Positions 56,681-64,000 of a stretch of 64,000 bases of DNA are shown here, in pieces. Below the pieces are notes generated by a model, which saw nothing but the letters and a program-made list of their open reading frames with translations, was not told the DNA's origin and searched no databases. Numbering within the stretch: position 1 is the stretch's first letter; every line of letters begins with the position of its first letter. The stretch lies in the NCBI GenBank assembly GCA_964401935.1, contig CAYOAL010000008.1, positions 77,990 to 141,989 of the forward strand. Direction: 5' to 3'. The translations under genes and the position numbers were made by a program. Source of the stretch: JAPYTK01 sp964401935 (lineage in GTDB: Bacteria; Myxococcota_A; Polyangia; Polyangiales; Polyangiaceae).

Positions 56681-56920
56681 CCGGCAAAACCGCGAGTGCG
56701 CATCGTACACGAAACGTCAGCAATCGCAATTGCCATTCGGGCACGTTGCCAACGAAGTCACCACGCCCTCGGTGGATCGTGAGGGCCTGCCCCACCCCGC
56801 GGCCCCGCCAGCGAGCGACGCGCTGGTCACGCGGGTGAGAACGCAGTATGCGCTGGCGACGCTCGACCCCTCACCTCCGCGCGCCCACCTCGGAGTGGGC
56901 CTCCAGGACGGGACACGACG
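56681..56920. promoter_or_regulatory. divergent control region of the maltodextrin locus
   Basis: This 240-nt gap lies between the porin operon (minus) and the GH57 gene (plus). It is locally AT-richer near 56715-56760. The palindrome GCAATTGC at 56726-56733 sits in CGCAATTGCC and could be part of a LacI-type operator, but the flanks are not symmetric. No regulator gene is encoded next to it. Confidence 0.35.
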
Positions 56921-58984
56921 ATGGCCTCGCTGACTCGCCTCATATTTGCGCTGCACTTCCACCAGCCCTACGGCAACCTCGACGAGGTCTTCGCCGACGC
57001 CATGGACCGCTGCTACCTGCGCACTCTCGAGCTCCTCGAGAGCGCGCCCCACGTTCGCAGCGCCATCCACGTGTCCGGTCCGCTGCTCGACTGGTCGGAG
57101 GCCCATCGGCCGGAGATGATCGACAAGCTGCGCACCCTCGTGGCCCGCGGCCAGGTGGAGGTGCTCGGCGGCGGGTATCAGGAGCCGATGCTCGCCATCT
57201 TGCCCGACCGCGACGCGGTGGGTCAGCTCGTGGTGATGGCCGACCGTTGCGAGACCCTGCTCGGCAGCCGCCCGAAGGGGATGTGGCTCGCCGAGCGGGT
57301 GTGGGAGCCGGATCTCGCGCGTGTGATCGCCCGCGCCGGCTACAAGTACACGCTCCTCGACGACAGCCACCTGCGCGCGGCCGGCATCCGCGACCCGCTC
57401 GGCGACTACTACGTGACCGACAAGGCCGGTGACGCGGTGGCGGTCTTTCCCATCGACCGCGGCCTGAGGACGCGCATCCCCTTCGCCGGGCTCGACGAGC
57501 TGCTCGCCTACCTCGCGCAGCAGACGGGCCGCGCCCCCACCTACGGGGACGACGTCGAGAAGTTCGGTCTGTGGCCCACCACCGAGCGCCGCGTGTGGGG
57601 CGAACGTTGGCTCGAGAAGCTGTTCGAGGCCCTCGCGACGGAGAGGTCATGGCTCGCCACCGCGACCCCCACCGAGGTGCTGGCGACCACCCGCTCGAGC
57701 GGCGCGGTGTACCTCCCCACCATTTCCTATCAGGAGATGGGGGCCTGGACGCTGCCCCCGGAGGCGGCGACGCGATTCGTGGACATGGCCGAGCGCATGC
57801 ACTTCGCGGGGTACCACGACGAGGCCGACTCGTTCCTGCGGGGTGGCATTTGGCAAGCGTTCATCGCCAAGTATCGCGAGAGCAAGCTCATCTACCGCAA
57901 GATGCTCCGGGTGTCGGAGGCGGTGCGCCGCGCCACGGAGGCCGGCCACGAGAACGCGGACGAGGCGCGCGAGGCGCTCTATCGCGGACAATGCAACTGC
58001 GCCTACTGGCACGGCCTGTTCGGTGGCCTGTACCTGCAGCACCTGCGGGCGGCGCTCATGGGCGCGCTCCTCGAGGCCGAGACCCTGGTCGACGAGCGCG
58101 ATCACGTGCGCCTCAGCACCGTCGACCACGACGGCGATCTGCTCGACGAGCTCCTGTTCGAGGGCCCGAGCTACGACCTCTACGTGTCTCCCCTGGCCGG
58201 GGGCAGCGTGTTCGAGCTCGATCTGCTCGACGCCCACTTCCACCTCACCGGCGTGCTCGGGCGCCGCCGCGAGGCGTACCACGAGGACGTGATCCGCGCG
58301 CGGGTGGTCAGCGAGGAGGAGCTCGGCAACGTGTCGGCCCACGATCTCATCCGCGCCACCGAGGAGGGCCTGTCCGAGCACCTCCATTTCGACGCCTATC
58401 CTCGGGGCATGTTCGTCGATCATCTCCTGTCCGCGGCGTCCACCCTCGACCAGTTCGATCGCGACTACGCGGCCGTCGCCGACTTCGCCAACGCGGCCTA
58501 CGGGGTCGCCGAGGTCACCCACGACGGAGACGCGGTGACGGCGCGGCTCGCGGCGACGGTCGACGACAGCCACCTCGAGAAGACCTACGTGGTCGCGCCG
58601 CAGGCGGTGACGGTGCGCTATCGCCTCGCCCACGAGCGCGGCGGGAGCTTCGCGTTCGCGGCCCAGCTCGACTTCACGCTGTTGTCTCCCGACGCCGTCG
58701 GCGGCCGCCGCGTCGAGATCGACGGCGACGGCGACCTCGAGCCACGCCCGGGAGCCCGCGGCGTCGCCACGAACGTGCGCGCCGTCCGCGTCGTGTGCGA
58801 CGATCTCGGGATCGACGTGGGCATCACGCCGCTCGCGCCTTGCGAGCTCTGGCGGATCCCCATCGAGACCGTGTCGCAGAGCGAGCGTGGCTTCGAGCGA
58901 GCGTACCAGGGGACCGCGCTCGTGTTCGTCTGGCGCAGCGAGGGCACCGCGTTCGAAGGCGGCCTCCGGCTCGAAGTTCGCTGA
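56921..58984 (+). CDS. GH57 alpha-glucan enzyme (amylase or 4-alpha-glucanotransferase type)
   Basis: The 687-residue product opens with ALHFHQPYGN, a GH57 signature. GMWLAERVWEP holds the probable nucleophile Glu 125, and GDDVEKFGLWP (Asp 210/211) the acid/base. The middle and C-terminal parts match the helical and beta domains (DUF1925/DUF1926-like) found in GH57 4-alpha-glucanotransferases. It has no signal peptide, so it acts on cytoplasmic maltodextrin or glycogen. It is divergently transcribed from the uptake operon, consistent with shared control. Distinguishing amylase from transferase needs more than motifs. Confidence 0.88.
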   Translation: MASLTRLIFALHFHQPYGNLDEVFADAMDRCYLRTLELLESAPHVRSAIHVSGPLLDWSEAHRPEMIDKLRTLVARGQVEVLGGGYQEPMLAILPDRDAVGQLVVMADRCETLLGSRPKGMWLAERVWEPDLARVIARAGYKYTLLDDSHLRAAGIRDPLGDYYVTDKAGDAVAVFPIDRGLRTRIPFAGLDELLAYLAQQTGRAPTYGDDVEKFGLWPTTERRVWGERWLEKLFEALATERSWLATATPTEVLATTRSSGAVYLPTISYQEMGAWTLPPEAATRFVDMAERMHFAGYHDEADSFLRGGIWQAFIAKYRESKLIYRKMLRVSEAVRRATEAGHENADEAREALYRGQCNCAYWHGLFGGLYLQHLRAALMGALLEAETLVDERDHVRLSTVDHDGDLLDELLFEGPSYDLYVSPLAGGSVFELDLLDAHFHLTGVLGRRREAYHEDVIRARVVSEEELGNVSAHDLIRATEEGLSEHLHFDAYPRGMFVDHLLSAASTLDQFDRDYAAVADFANAAYGVAEVTHDGDAVTARLAATVDDSHLEKTYVVAPQAVTVRYRLAHERGGSFAFAAQLDFTLLSPDAVGGRRVEIDGDGDLEPRPGARGVATNVRAVRVVCDDLGIDVGITPLAPCELWRIPIETVSQSERGFERAYQGTALVFVWRSEGTAFEGGLRLEVR

Positions 58985-59032
58985 CCGGGTTGGCGGAGCC
59001 GCTGCTCACCCGAGACGCTCGAGGGGGCGCGC

Positions 59033-59113
59033 TCAGTCGTCACGGAGCGCGTCGAAGATGCGCCACATTCCGATGGCGAGGGCGAGTGCCATCACCGACA
59101 TCGTGTAGTCCAT
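59033..59113 (-). CDS. 26-residue single-helix membrane peptide
   Basis: The product has 26 residues: a short acidic start, a hydrophobic helix (MSVMALALAIGMWRIF) and a charged end (DALRDD). GAGGT lies about 7 nt before ATG 59113, a good ribosome-binding site. Small one-helix proteins of this kind often regulate membrane enzymes. It converges with the GH57 gene and lies upstream of nothing on its own strand, so it may be a single-gene transcript. Its reality rests on the ribosome-binding site and helix. Confidence 0.5.
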   Translation of the reverse strand: MDYTMSVMALALAIGMWRIFDALRDD

Positions 59114-59261
59114 GGGGGACCTCGGTTGGGAGAAGGAAGGGAGCGAGACGCGTGGCGTCTCTCTTGGAACGTACGGCGGCCGCGCCCTCCGTACCCCTCG
59201 GGGGCAGCTTTCCGACACGCGCCCGGACGGGAGCGTGGACGCGACCGCCGAGCGACGGCGC

Positions 59262-60323
59262 CTACCGCTCGAGCGCCGGGAGGAGGGCCTCGTAGCTCGC
59301 CACCGCCACCGTCGGCGGGCCGCCGTCGCAGCCCTTGCCCCCGTGGCTCCCCGCGATGAACGTGGCGGCCGGCGGGAGGCCGGCGCGGGCGTAGGCGCAG
59401 ATGTCGGTGAGGGCGTTGCCGTAGGCCCGCTCCACCACCAGGCCGCGCTCGAGCAAGCGGGTGATGGCGTCTTGCTTGAAGCGCTGCACCCCGTCCTCGG
59501 TGGGCATGGCCGCGGCGGCGGTGGTGGTGGTGAGGACCGGCCCCTCCGGGAAGCCGTGCTCTCTCAGCCACGCGCGCGTCATGCCGGCGAGCACGGTGGG
59601 ACGGCCGGTGAGGTAGACGGGTGTGGCGCCGAGGGCGACGTGACGCTGGGCCACCGCCGCAGCCCCCGCCCGCGGCGGCGGCGATACCCCCGAGATGAGC
59701 TGCTCCACGAGGGCCTCGTCGCCTTCGGTGAGGGTGCCGTCCACGTCGAAGATCACGATCCGCTGAGCGGGCGCGACCACCCACACCGCGCCCACGGCCG
59801 CGCTCGCGTCCCCCGCCACGGTGAGCACGAACGGGTAGCGCCCAGGAGCCGGTGTCGCCGGCAGCGCGATCCGGACCGCGCCGTCGCCGCTCGTGCGCGC
59901 CACCCCACGATGTTTGAAACCGGGGCAGGCCCCAGGCTCGACGGGGTCGAGCGACGCGGACACCTCCACCGGCTCGTGCTCCAGATCTTTGCTGAGAGGT
60001 CCGTAGGTGAACTTCGCGTAGATCTCGGCCGACTCGCCCGCGGCCACGATGGGATCGACGGCGCCGTGGTGGGGCTTGCCCAGCGCCACCACGAGGCCGC
60101 TCCGGCTGTGCTCGAAGCCCCCCCGAGACGGGCTCGGGAGCTCGCAGGGCGTCACGGCGGCAGCGGCGGCCGAAGCGGCCGGCGCCGGGCGGCCGCCCAC
60201 GGGCTCGGGCGCGTGGGCGAGCGGTGCGGAGGCGCCCGTGCACGCCGCGGCCACGAGGGGTGCTCCCACCGAGAGAAGCACGGAGCGGCCCAGCCGCGAG
60301 CCCCGCGACACCGACGTCGGCAT
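59262..60323 (-). CDS. HAD/LNS2-like lipoprotein phosphatase candidate
   Basis: The 353-residue product has a lipoprotein-type signal (VAAACT, Cys 28) and a beta-rich N-terminal domain (about residues 65-180). A HAD-like domain follows (about 185-340) with FDVDGTLT as the nucleophile motif I, TGRP as motif II, and DICAYARAG near motif IV. This fits LNS2/lipin-type or other HAD phosphatases. An exported HAD protein with DxDGT is unusual but known. The substrate is unknown. It diverges from the Fpg-type gene. Confidence 0.7.
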   Translation of the reverse strand: MPTSVSRGSRLGRSVLLSVGAPLVAAACTGASAPLAHAPEPVGGRPAPAASAAAAAVTPCELPSPSRGGFEHSRSGLVVALGKPHHGAVDPIVAAGESAEIYAKFTYGPLSKDLEHEPVEVSASLDPVEPGACPGFKHRGVARTSGDGAVRIALPATPAPGRYPFVLTVAGDASAAVGAVWVVAPAQRIVIFDVDGTLTEGDEALVEQLISGVSPPPRAGAAAVAQRHVALGATPVYLTGRPTVLAGMTRAWLREHGFPEGPVLTTTTAAAAMPTEDGVQRFKQDAITRLLERGLVVERAYGNALTDICAYARAGLPPAATFIAGSHGGKGCDGGPPTVAVASYEALLPALER

Positions 60324-60376
60324 GGGGAGTAGAATGGTCTACCCGTCTCGCCCGAGCAAGACGAGAGGTGGCGAAC

Positions 60377-62056
60377 GTGCCCGAGCTCCCCGACATCGCG
60401 ATCTACATCGAAGCGCTCGAGGAGCGCTTCACCGGCCAGACCATCGAGGCGGTGCGCGTCGCGAGCCCGTTCCTCGTGCGCTCCTACGATCCGCCGCTCT
60501 CGGCGGTGAAGGGCCAGGTGGTGCGGGGCTTCCGGCGTCTCGGCAAGCGCATCGTGTGGGAGCTCGACGACGAGCTGTTCCTGGTGCTCCACCTCATGGT
60601 GGCAGGGAGGTTGAAGCTCAGGCCGCGGGGGGCGACCGTGCCCAAGCGGCTCGGCCTGTGCGCGTGGGACTTCCCTCACCAGACGCTGCTCCTCACCGAG
60701 GCGTCGAAGAAGAAGCGCGCTTCGCTCCACGTGGTGCGCGGGGAGCGCGGCCTCGCCGATCTCGATCCTGGCGGCATCGACGTCATGACGTGCACGCTCG
60801 AGGCGTTCTCGGCCGCGCTCACCGAGGAGAACCACACCCTCAAGCGCACGCTCACCGATCCGCACGTGTTCAGCGGGATCGGAAACGCCTACTCCGACGA
60901 GATCCTCCATCGCGCGAAGCTGTCCCCGGTGAAGTGGACCTCGCGGCTGTCGGCGAACGAGATCGCGACCCTCCACACGGCCACCCGCGCGGTGTTGACC
61001 GAGTGGGTGGAGCGGCTCCGGGCTGAGCGGAGCGGAGCGTTCCCCGAGAACGTGACGGCCTTCCGCCCCGAGATGGCGGTGCACGGCAAGTTCAAGGCGC
61101 CCTGCCCGGTGTGCGGCACGCCCGTGCAGCGCATCGTCCGCGGCGAGAGCGAGGTAAACTACTGCCCCACCTGCCAGACCGACGGCAAGCTGCTCGCGGA
61201 TCGCGCGCTATCGCGCCTGCTCCACGGAGACTGGCCAAAGACGCTGGAGGAGCTCGATGAGCGCAAGGCCAACGCGCGCCGGGCGGCGCCCGTCCCCGAG
61301 CCGACGACCTCGGCGAGCGCGGGCCTGGATGAGCCACGCGCGCGCACGCGTGCTCGACCGCGGAGCCGCCCCGACTCCCATCCGACGCGCGCGAGCGCGG
61401 CGGCGAAACCCAAACCGCGTCGGGCACCGAAGGCAACGGGTACCAGGCCGCCGAGGCCTTTGTTGCTCTTCGCCCATGGGGCAGGCGCGGGCTCGAGCTC
61501 GTCGTGGATGGTGCGCTGGGCCGAGCGGCTCGGCGCGCTCGGAGAGGTGGTGCGCTTCGACTACGCCTTCATGCGCGAGGGGCGGCGGCGCCCCGATCGC
61601 TTCGAGCGGCTGCTGGCCGAGCACGCGGCCGCCCTCGCCGCCCACCGGGCCGGGTGGGACGGGCCAGTGGTGTTGATCGGTAAGTCGATGGGAGGTCGCC
61701 TCGGCTGCCACGTGTCGCTCGAGCGCCCGGTGGACGCGCTCGTCTGCCTCGGCTACCCGCTCTTGAGCCCCGGAAAGGCCAAGACGGGCGCGCGCGCGCG
61801 ACGCGACGAGGTGCTGCTCGCGCTCCGTGCCCCGGTGATGTTCGTCCAAGGCACCCGCGATCCACTCTGTCCACTCGACGAGCTCGACGCGGTGCGGACG
61901 TCGATGACCGCGCCCCACGCGCTCCACGTGGTGGAGACGGGCGACCACTCGCTCTGTTGCACCAAGACGTGGCTGAAGCGCCAAGAGACCACGCAGGACG
62001 CGGTGGACGCGATCACCGCGAAGGCCATCGCCGCGTTCTTGGCCGAGCACCTGTGA
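60377..62056 (+). CDS. Fpg/Nei-type DNA glycosylase fused to an alpha/beta hydrolase
   Basis: The 559-residue product starts at GTG 60377, giving the N-terminus (M)PELPDIAIY. Pro 2 and Glu 3 are the catalytic residues of Fpg/Nei glycosylases, which need this exact start. Further signatures are LVLHLMVAGRL, FSGIGNAYSDEIL, and a zinc finger CPVC and CPTC (about residues 238-262). A basic disordered linker (about 300-355) leads to a TEX30/dienelactone-hydrolase-like domain (about 360-559) with GKSMGGRL as the nucleophile elbow, VMFVQGTRDPLCP and GDHSL, giving a Ser-Asp-His triad. The fusion of base-excision repair to a hydrolase is unusual. No frameshift is seen at the join. Confidence 0.8.
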   Translation: MPELPDIAIYIEALEERFTGQTIEAVRVASPFLVRSYDPPLSAVKGQVVRGFRRLGKRIVWELDDELFLVLHLMVAGRLKLRPRGATVPKRLGLCAWDFPHQTLLLTEASKKKRASLHVVRGERGLADLDPGGIDVMTCTLEAFSAALTEENHTLKRTLTDPHVFSGIGNAYSDEILHRAKLSPVKWTSRLSANEIATLHTATRAVLTEWVERLRAERSGAFPENVTAFRPEMAVHGKFKAPCPVCGTPVQRIVRGESEVNYCPTCQTDGKLLADRALSRLLHGDWPKTLEELDERKANARRAAPVPEPTTSASAGLDEPRARTRARPRSRPDSHPTRASAAAKPKPRRAPKATGTRPPRPLLLFAHGAGAGSSSSWMVRWAERLGALGEVVRFDYAFMREGRRRPDRFERLLAEHAAALAAHRAGWDGPVVLIGKSMGGRLGCHVSLERPVDALVCLGYPLLSPGKAKTGARARRDEVLLALRAPVMFVQGTRDPLCPLDELDAVRTSMTAPHALHVVETGDHSLCCTKTWLKRQETTQDAVDAITAKAIAAFLAEHL

Positions 62057-62104
62057 GCCGGCAGGAAGTTCACCCACCGTCCGCAGGTTTGGTAAGCGAG
62101 CGAC

Positions 62105-62842
62105 GTGCACAAGGACGCGTTCGTCGAGGCGCTGCTCACGGTGATGGAGCAGAAAGACCACTGGGCGTGGCCGCTGTTCACGAGCGGTCGTGTGGCTGCC
62201 GACCGGCTGCACATCCACCTCGAGCAGGAGTACGCCACCTACGTGCGCGACTTCCCGGTGTTGGTCGCCCAAGCCTACGTGCAGTGCCCGATCGCCGCGG
62301 TGCGACGCGAGCTCATCGAGAATGTCTACGAAGAGGAGACAGGGGCGCTCGTGGCGGGGCGTCCCCACCCCGAGCTGTTCCTGGAGGTTCCGCGCGGTCT
62401 CGGCATGGACCTCGGCCGCTTCGAGGCGGTGACGCTCTTGCCCGAGGCCGCAGCCTACCGCGCGCACCTCGACGACGCGGTGACGCGTCACGGGTGGGAC
62501 GTGGCAGCGGCGGTGTCGACGCTGTTCCTGGAGGGCACCCGCTACGAGCGCGGCGAGATCGATCCGCGCGCCGAACGTCGCCCGGTGCCCCCACTCGAGC
62601 AGCACCCCCTCGTGCTGCACTACGGCCTCCGTCCCGAGCACCTCGCCCTCACCAAGGCCCACCGCACCGTGGAAGGCGAGCACCGGGCCGCGGCTTGGCG
62701 GGTCATCCGCGAGCACGTCGAGCCCCACCGTCACGATGTCATCGTGAGCGCGATGCAGCGCACCCTCACCGCCTGGAAGACGTACCGCGACGGGGTCGCC
62801 GCCGCCTGCGGCCTCGAGCGCCCGCCCCTCCCGGACGGTTGA
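62105..62842 (+). CDS. heme-oxygenase-like diiron protein (CADD/TenA-PqqC superfamily)
   Basis: The 245-residue helical product has ligand residues placed as in CADD-type diiron enzymes: His 88 in HPELF, Glu 143 in FLEGTRYE, and His 186, Glu 190 and His 193 in KAHRTVEGEH, plus a Glu near 76-78 (NVYEEETG). CADD makes p-aminobenzoate from its own Tyr; other relatives oxidise small molecules. The natural reaction here is unknown, and no biosynthetic cluster is adjacent. GTG 62105 is the start. Confidence 0.7.
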   Translation: MHKDAFVEALLTVMEQKDHWAWPLFTSGRVAADRLHIHLEQEYATYVRDFPVLVAQAYVQCPIAAVRRELIENVYEEETGALVAGRPHPELFLEVPRGLGMDLGRFEAVTLLPEAAAYRAHLDDAVTRHGWDVAAAVSTLFLEGTRYERGEIDPRAERRPVPPLEQHPLVLHYGLRPEHLALTKAHRTVEGEHRAAAWRVIREHVEPHRHDVIVSAMQRTLTAWKTYRDGVAAACGLERPPLPDG

Positions 62843-62914
62843 CCGGGCCCCGGTGCGCCCGCCGGGGGGAGACGGCGCGGTTGACGACGGGGCCCAGATC
62901 CGGACAATGGGCCC

Positions 62915-64000
62915 GTGACGCGCTCCCTCCCCATCGTTGGCCTCTGTGCGCTCGTCGGCTGTACCGCTCCCCCCGAGGATCCCGAGCCGCTCGGCGAGGC
63001 GCGCGCGTCGCTCACGGTCGAGGAGGCGGTGACCGCGGGTTGTTCGACGTCGCAGATCGCGGCCCTCAGCGTCCAGATCATCGGCCAGGGCAACTGCATC
63101 GAGCCGGGGGCCTTCAGCACCCTCGCCGCCACCCCCAACGTCACGTTCGGGGCCGCGGTGCTGCCCTACCTCGAGGAGCCAGCGCGCGACGCGCTCACGG
63201 CCGCGCTGACCGAGAACCCGGGCATGGCGATGCAGGTGAACTCGATGCTCCGCACGGTGGCCCAGCAATACCTCTTGTATCGCTGGTATCAGGCCGGCAC
63301 CTGCGGGATCGGCCTCGCCGCGTCTCCCGGCAACTCCAACCACGAGACGGGCCTCGCCATCGACATCCAGCAGTACGACGCGTGGCGACCGATCCTCGAG
63401 GCCAAGGGCTTCGACTGGCTCGGCCCGAGCGATCCGGTGCACTTCGACTACGAAGGGCCGGGCGCCGTCGATCACCGGGCGCTCGGCGTGCTCGCGTTCC
63501 AACAGCTGTGGAACCTCAACCACCCCGACGACCTCATCGACGAGGACGGCATCTACGGTCCACAGACCGAGGCCCGCATCGAGCAGGCGCCCGCCGAAGG
63601 GTTCGCCACCGGCCCCAGCTGCGGAACGCCCGGGGAGCCCGACGCGCTGCTGACCGCCCTCGCGTTCGTCGACGCCGACGACACCTTCACCGATGGGCCC
63701 TCGGCCGACGTGACGGATCTGCTGGAGGGACGGACCTACACCCTGCAAGCCACCGTGGCGAACCAGGGCGCGACCCTCGCGACGGGGCTCACCCTCACGG
63801 TGGTCGCCGACGACACCCTCGCCGCGGAGCCGGCGTCGCTCCCGCTCGACGACCTCGCGCCCGGGGCCACGGTGGACGTGAGCCTCGAGGTCCTCGCCGA
63901 GCGCTACAACGTCGACCGCGAGATCCCGCCCGCCATCACCGTGACCCTCGGCACGGCCGGGATGAGCATCCCCGCCGACGTGTACAGCGACGTCCGCTGG
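62915..64000 (+). CDS. M15-type D-Ala-D-Ala carboxypeptidase lipoprotein, 3'-truncated
   Basis: The frame is open from GTG 62915 to the right edge (362 codons), so the C-terminus is missing. It has a lipoprotein signal ending in LVGC (Cys 16). SNHETGLAID (His 143, Asp 150) and DPVHFDY (His 176) form the zinc site of M15 (VanY/DacB-type) peptidases. A peptidoglycan-binding-like segment follows (about residues 190-225, FQQLWNLNHPDDLIDEDG and YGPQTEARI). A CARDB-like beta domain (about 245-362) then runs into the edge. It would trim peptidoglycan peptides in the periplasm. A MYXO-CTERM tail may follow outside the window, which is a guess. Confidence 0.78.
   Translation, partial: MTRSLPIVGLCALVGCTAPPEDPEPLGEARASLTVEEAVTAGCSTSQIAALSVQIIGQGNCIEPGAFSTLAATPNVTFGAAVLPYLEEPARDALTAALTENPGMAMQVNSMLRTVAQQYLLYRWYQAGTCGIGLAASPGNSNHETGLAIDIQQYDAWRPILEAKGFDWLGPSDPVHFDYEGPGAVDHRALGVLAFQQLWNLNHPDDLIDEDGIYGPQTEARIEQAPAEGFATGPSCGTPGEPDALLTALAFVDADDTFTDGPSADVTDLLEGRTYTLQATVANQGATLATGLTLTVVADDTLAAEPASLPLDDLAPGATVDVSLEVLAERYNVDREIPPAITVTLGTAGMSIPADVYSDVRW

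Noticed and set aside
62907..62918. ATG at 62907 as the start of the M15 gene
   Set aside because: That frame stops after three codons; GTG 62915 opens the long frame with the lipoprotein signal.

Overview
The window is about 64 kb of very GC-rich, densely coding DNA that reads like the chromosome of a myxobacterium (phylum Myxococcota). The basis is a MYXO-CTERM-like C-terminus (Cys-Gly-Cys, membrane segment, Arg run) on the 11760-13565 protein, Hanks-type kinases fused to extra domains, a PEGA protein, many lipoproteins, frequent GTG starts and frequent GTGA gene overlaps. The genus cannot be read from the sequence. No tRNA, rRNA, CRISPR array, insertion sequence or phage gene was seen. Two genes are cut by the window edges (left 3-884, right 62915-64000).

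Layout: 1-13565 holds mostly exported proteins (TonB-like fragment, HExxH protein, CehA/McbA-type PHP lipoprotein, metzincin lipoprotein, kinase-like protein, MYXO-CTERM protein), plus an SNF2-type helicase on the minus strand. 13646-17982 (minus) has a DUF1841-like protein, a B12-binding radical SAM protein and a PEGA protein. 18218-27507 (plus) has a YceI-like lipoprotein, a Cys-repeat lipoprotein followed by a fused MNIO (DUF692)/DUF2063 enzyme (a HvfA-HvfB-HvfC-like metallophore RiPP locus), a kinase fused to an FGE-sulfatase domain, and a VWA/HEAT/lipoprotein run. 27615-34511 (minus) is a tightly packed five-gene operon: 100-aa small protein, class I isoprenoid-synthase-like enzyme, S8 peptidase, PDZ/multi-TM/GAF histidine kinase, and NtrC-type regulator. 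Its gene order and kinase architecture resemble the Bacillus comQXPA quorum-sensing locus, with an added protease and a sigma-54 regulator in place of ComA. 34972-40769 (minus) has a TIGR01777 epimerase, a Ser/Thr kinase and a two-part radical SAM protein. 40856-48945 is mostly plus-strand housekeeping and unknown genes, including uvrB, a methyltransferase and a PP2C phosphatase. 48983-58984 is a maltodextrin locus: porin, GH13 amylase lipoprotein, MalK, binding-protein/MalF fusion and MalG in one minus-strand operon, with a divergent GH57 enzyme. 59033-64000 has a 26-aa membrane peptide, a HAD-like lipoprotein, an Fpg/Nei glycosylase fused to an alpha/beta hydrolase, a CADD-like diiron protein and a truncated M15 peptidase.

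How the parts work together: in the sugar locus the porin would admit maltodextrins, the GH13 lipoprotein would trim them, the ABC importer would take them up, and the GH57 enzyme would act on them or on glycogen in the cytoplasm. In the 27615-34511 operon the likely logic is that a small precursor is prenylated and cleaved, then sensed by the kinase, which drives a sigma-54 activator; a candidate sigma-54 promoter with a 5' UTR hairpin lies just upstream of the precursor gene. In the 19134-21598 locus the fused enzyme would modify Cys residues of the lipoprotein repeats to make a membrane-tethered metal ligand. The last two are inferences from family knowledge and gene order, and they are the main discovery candidates here.
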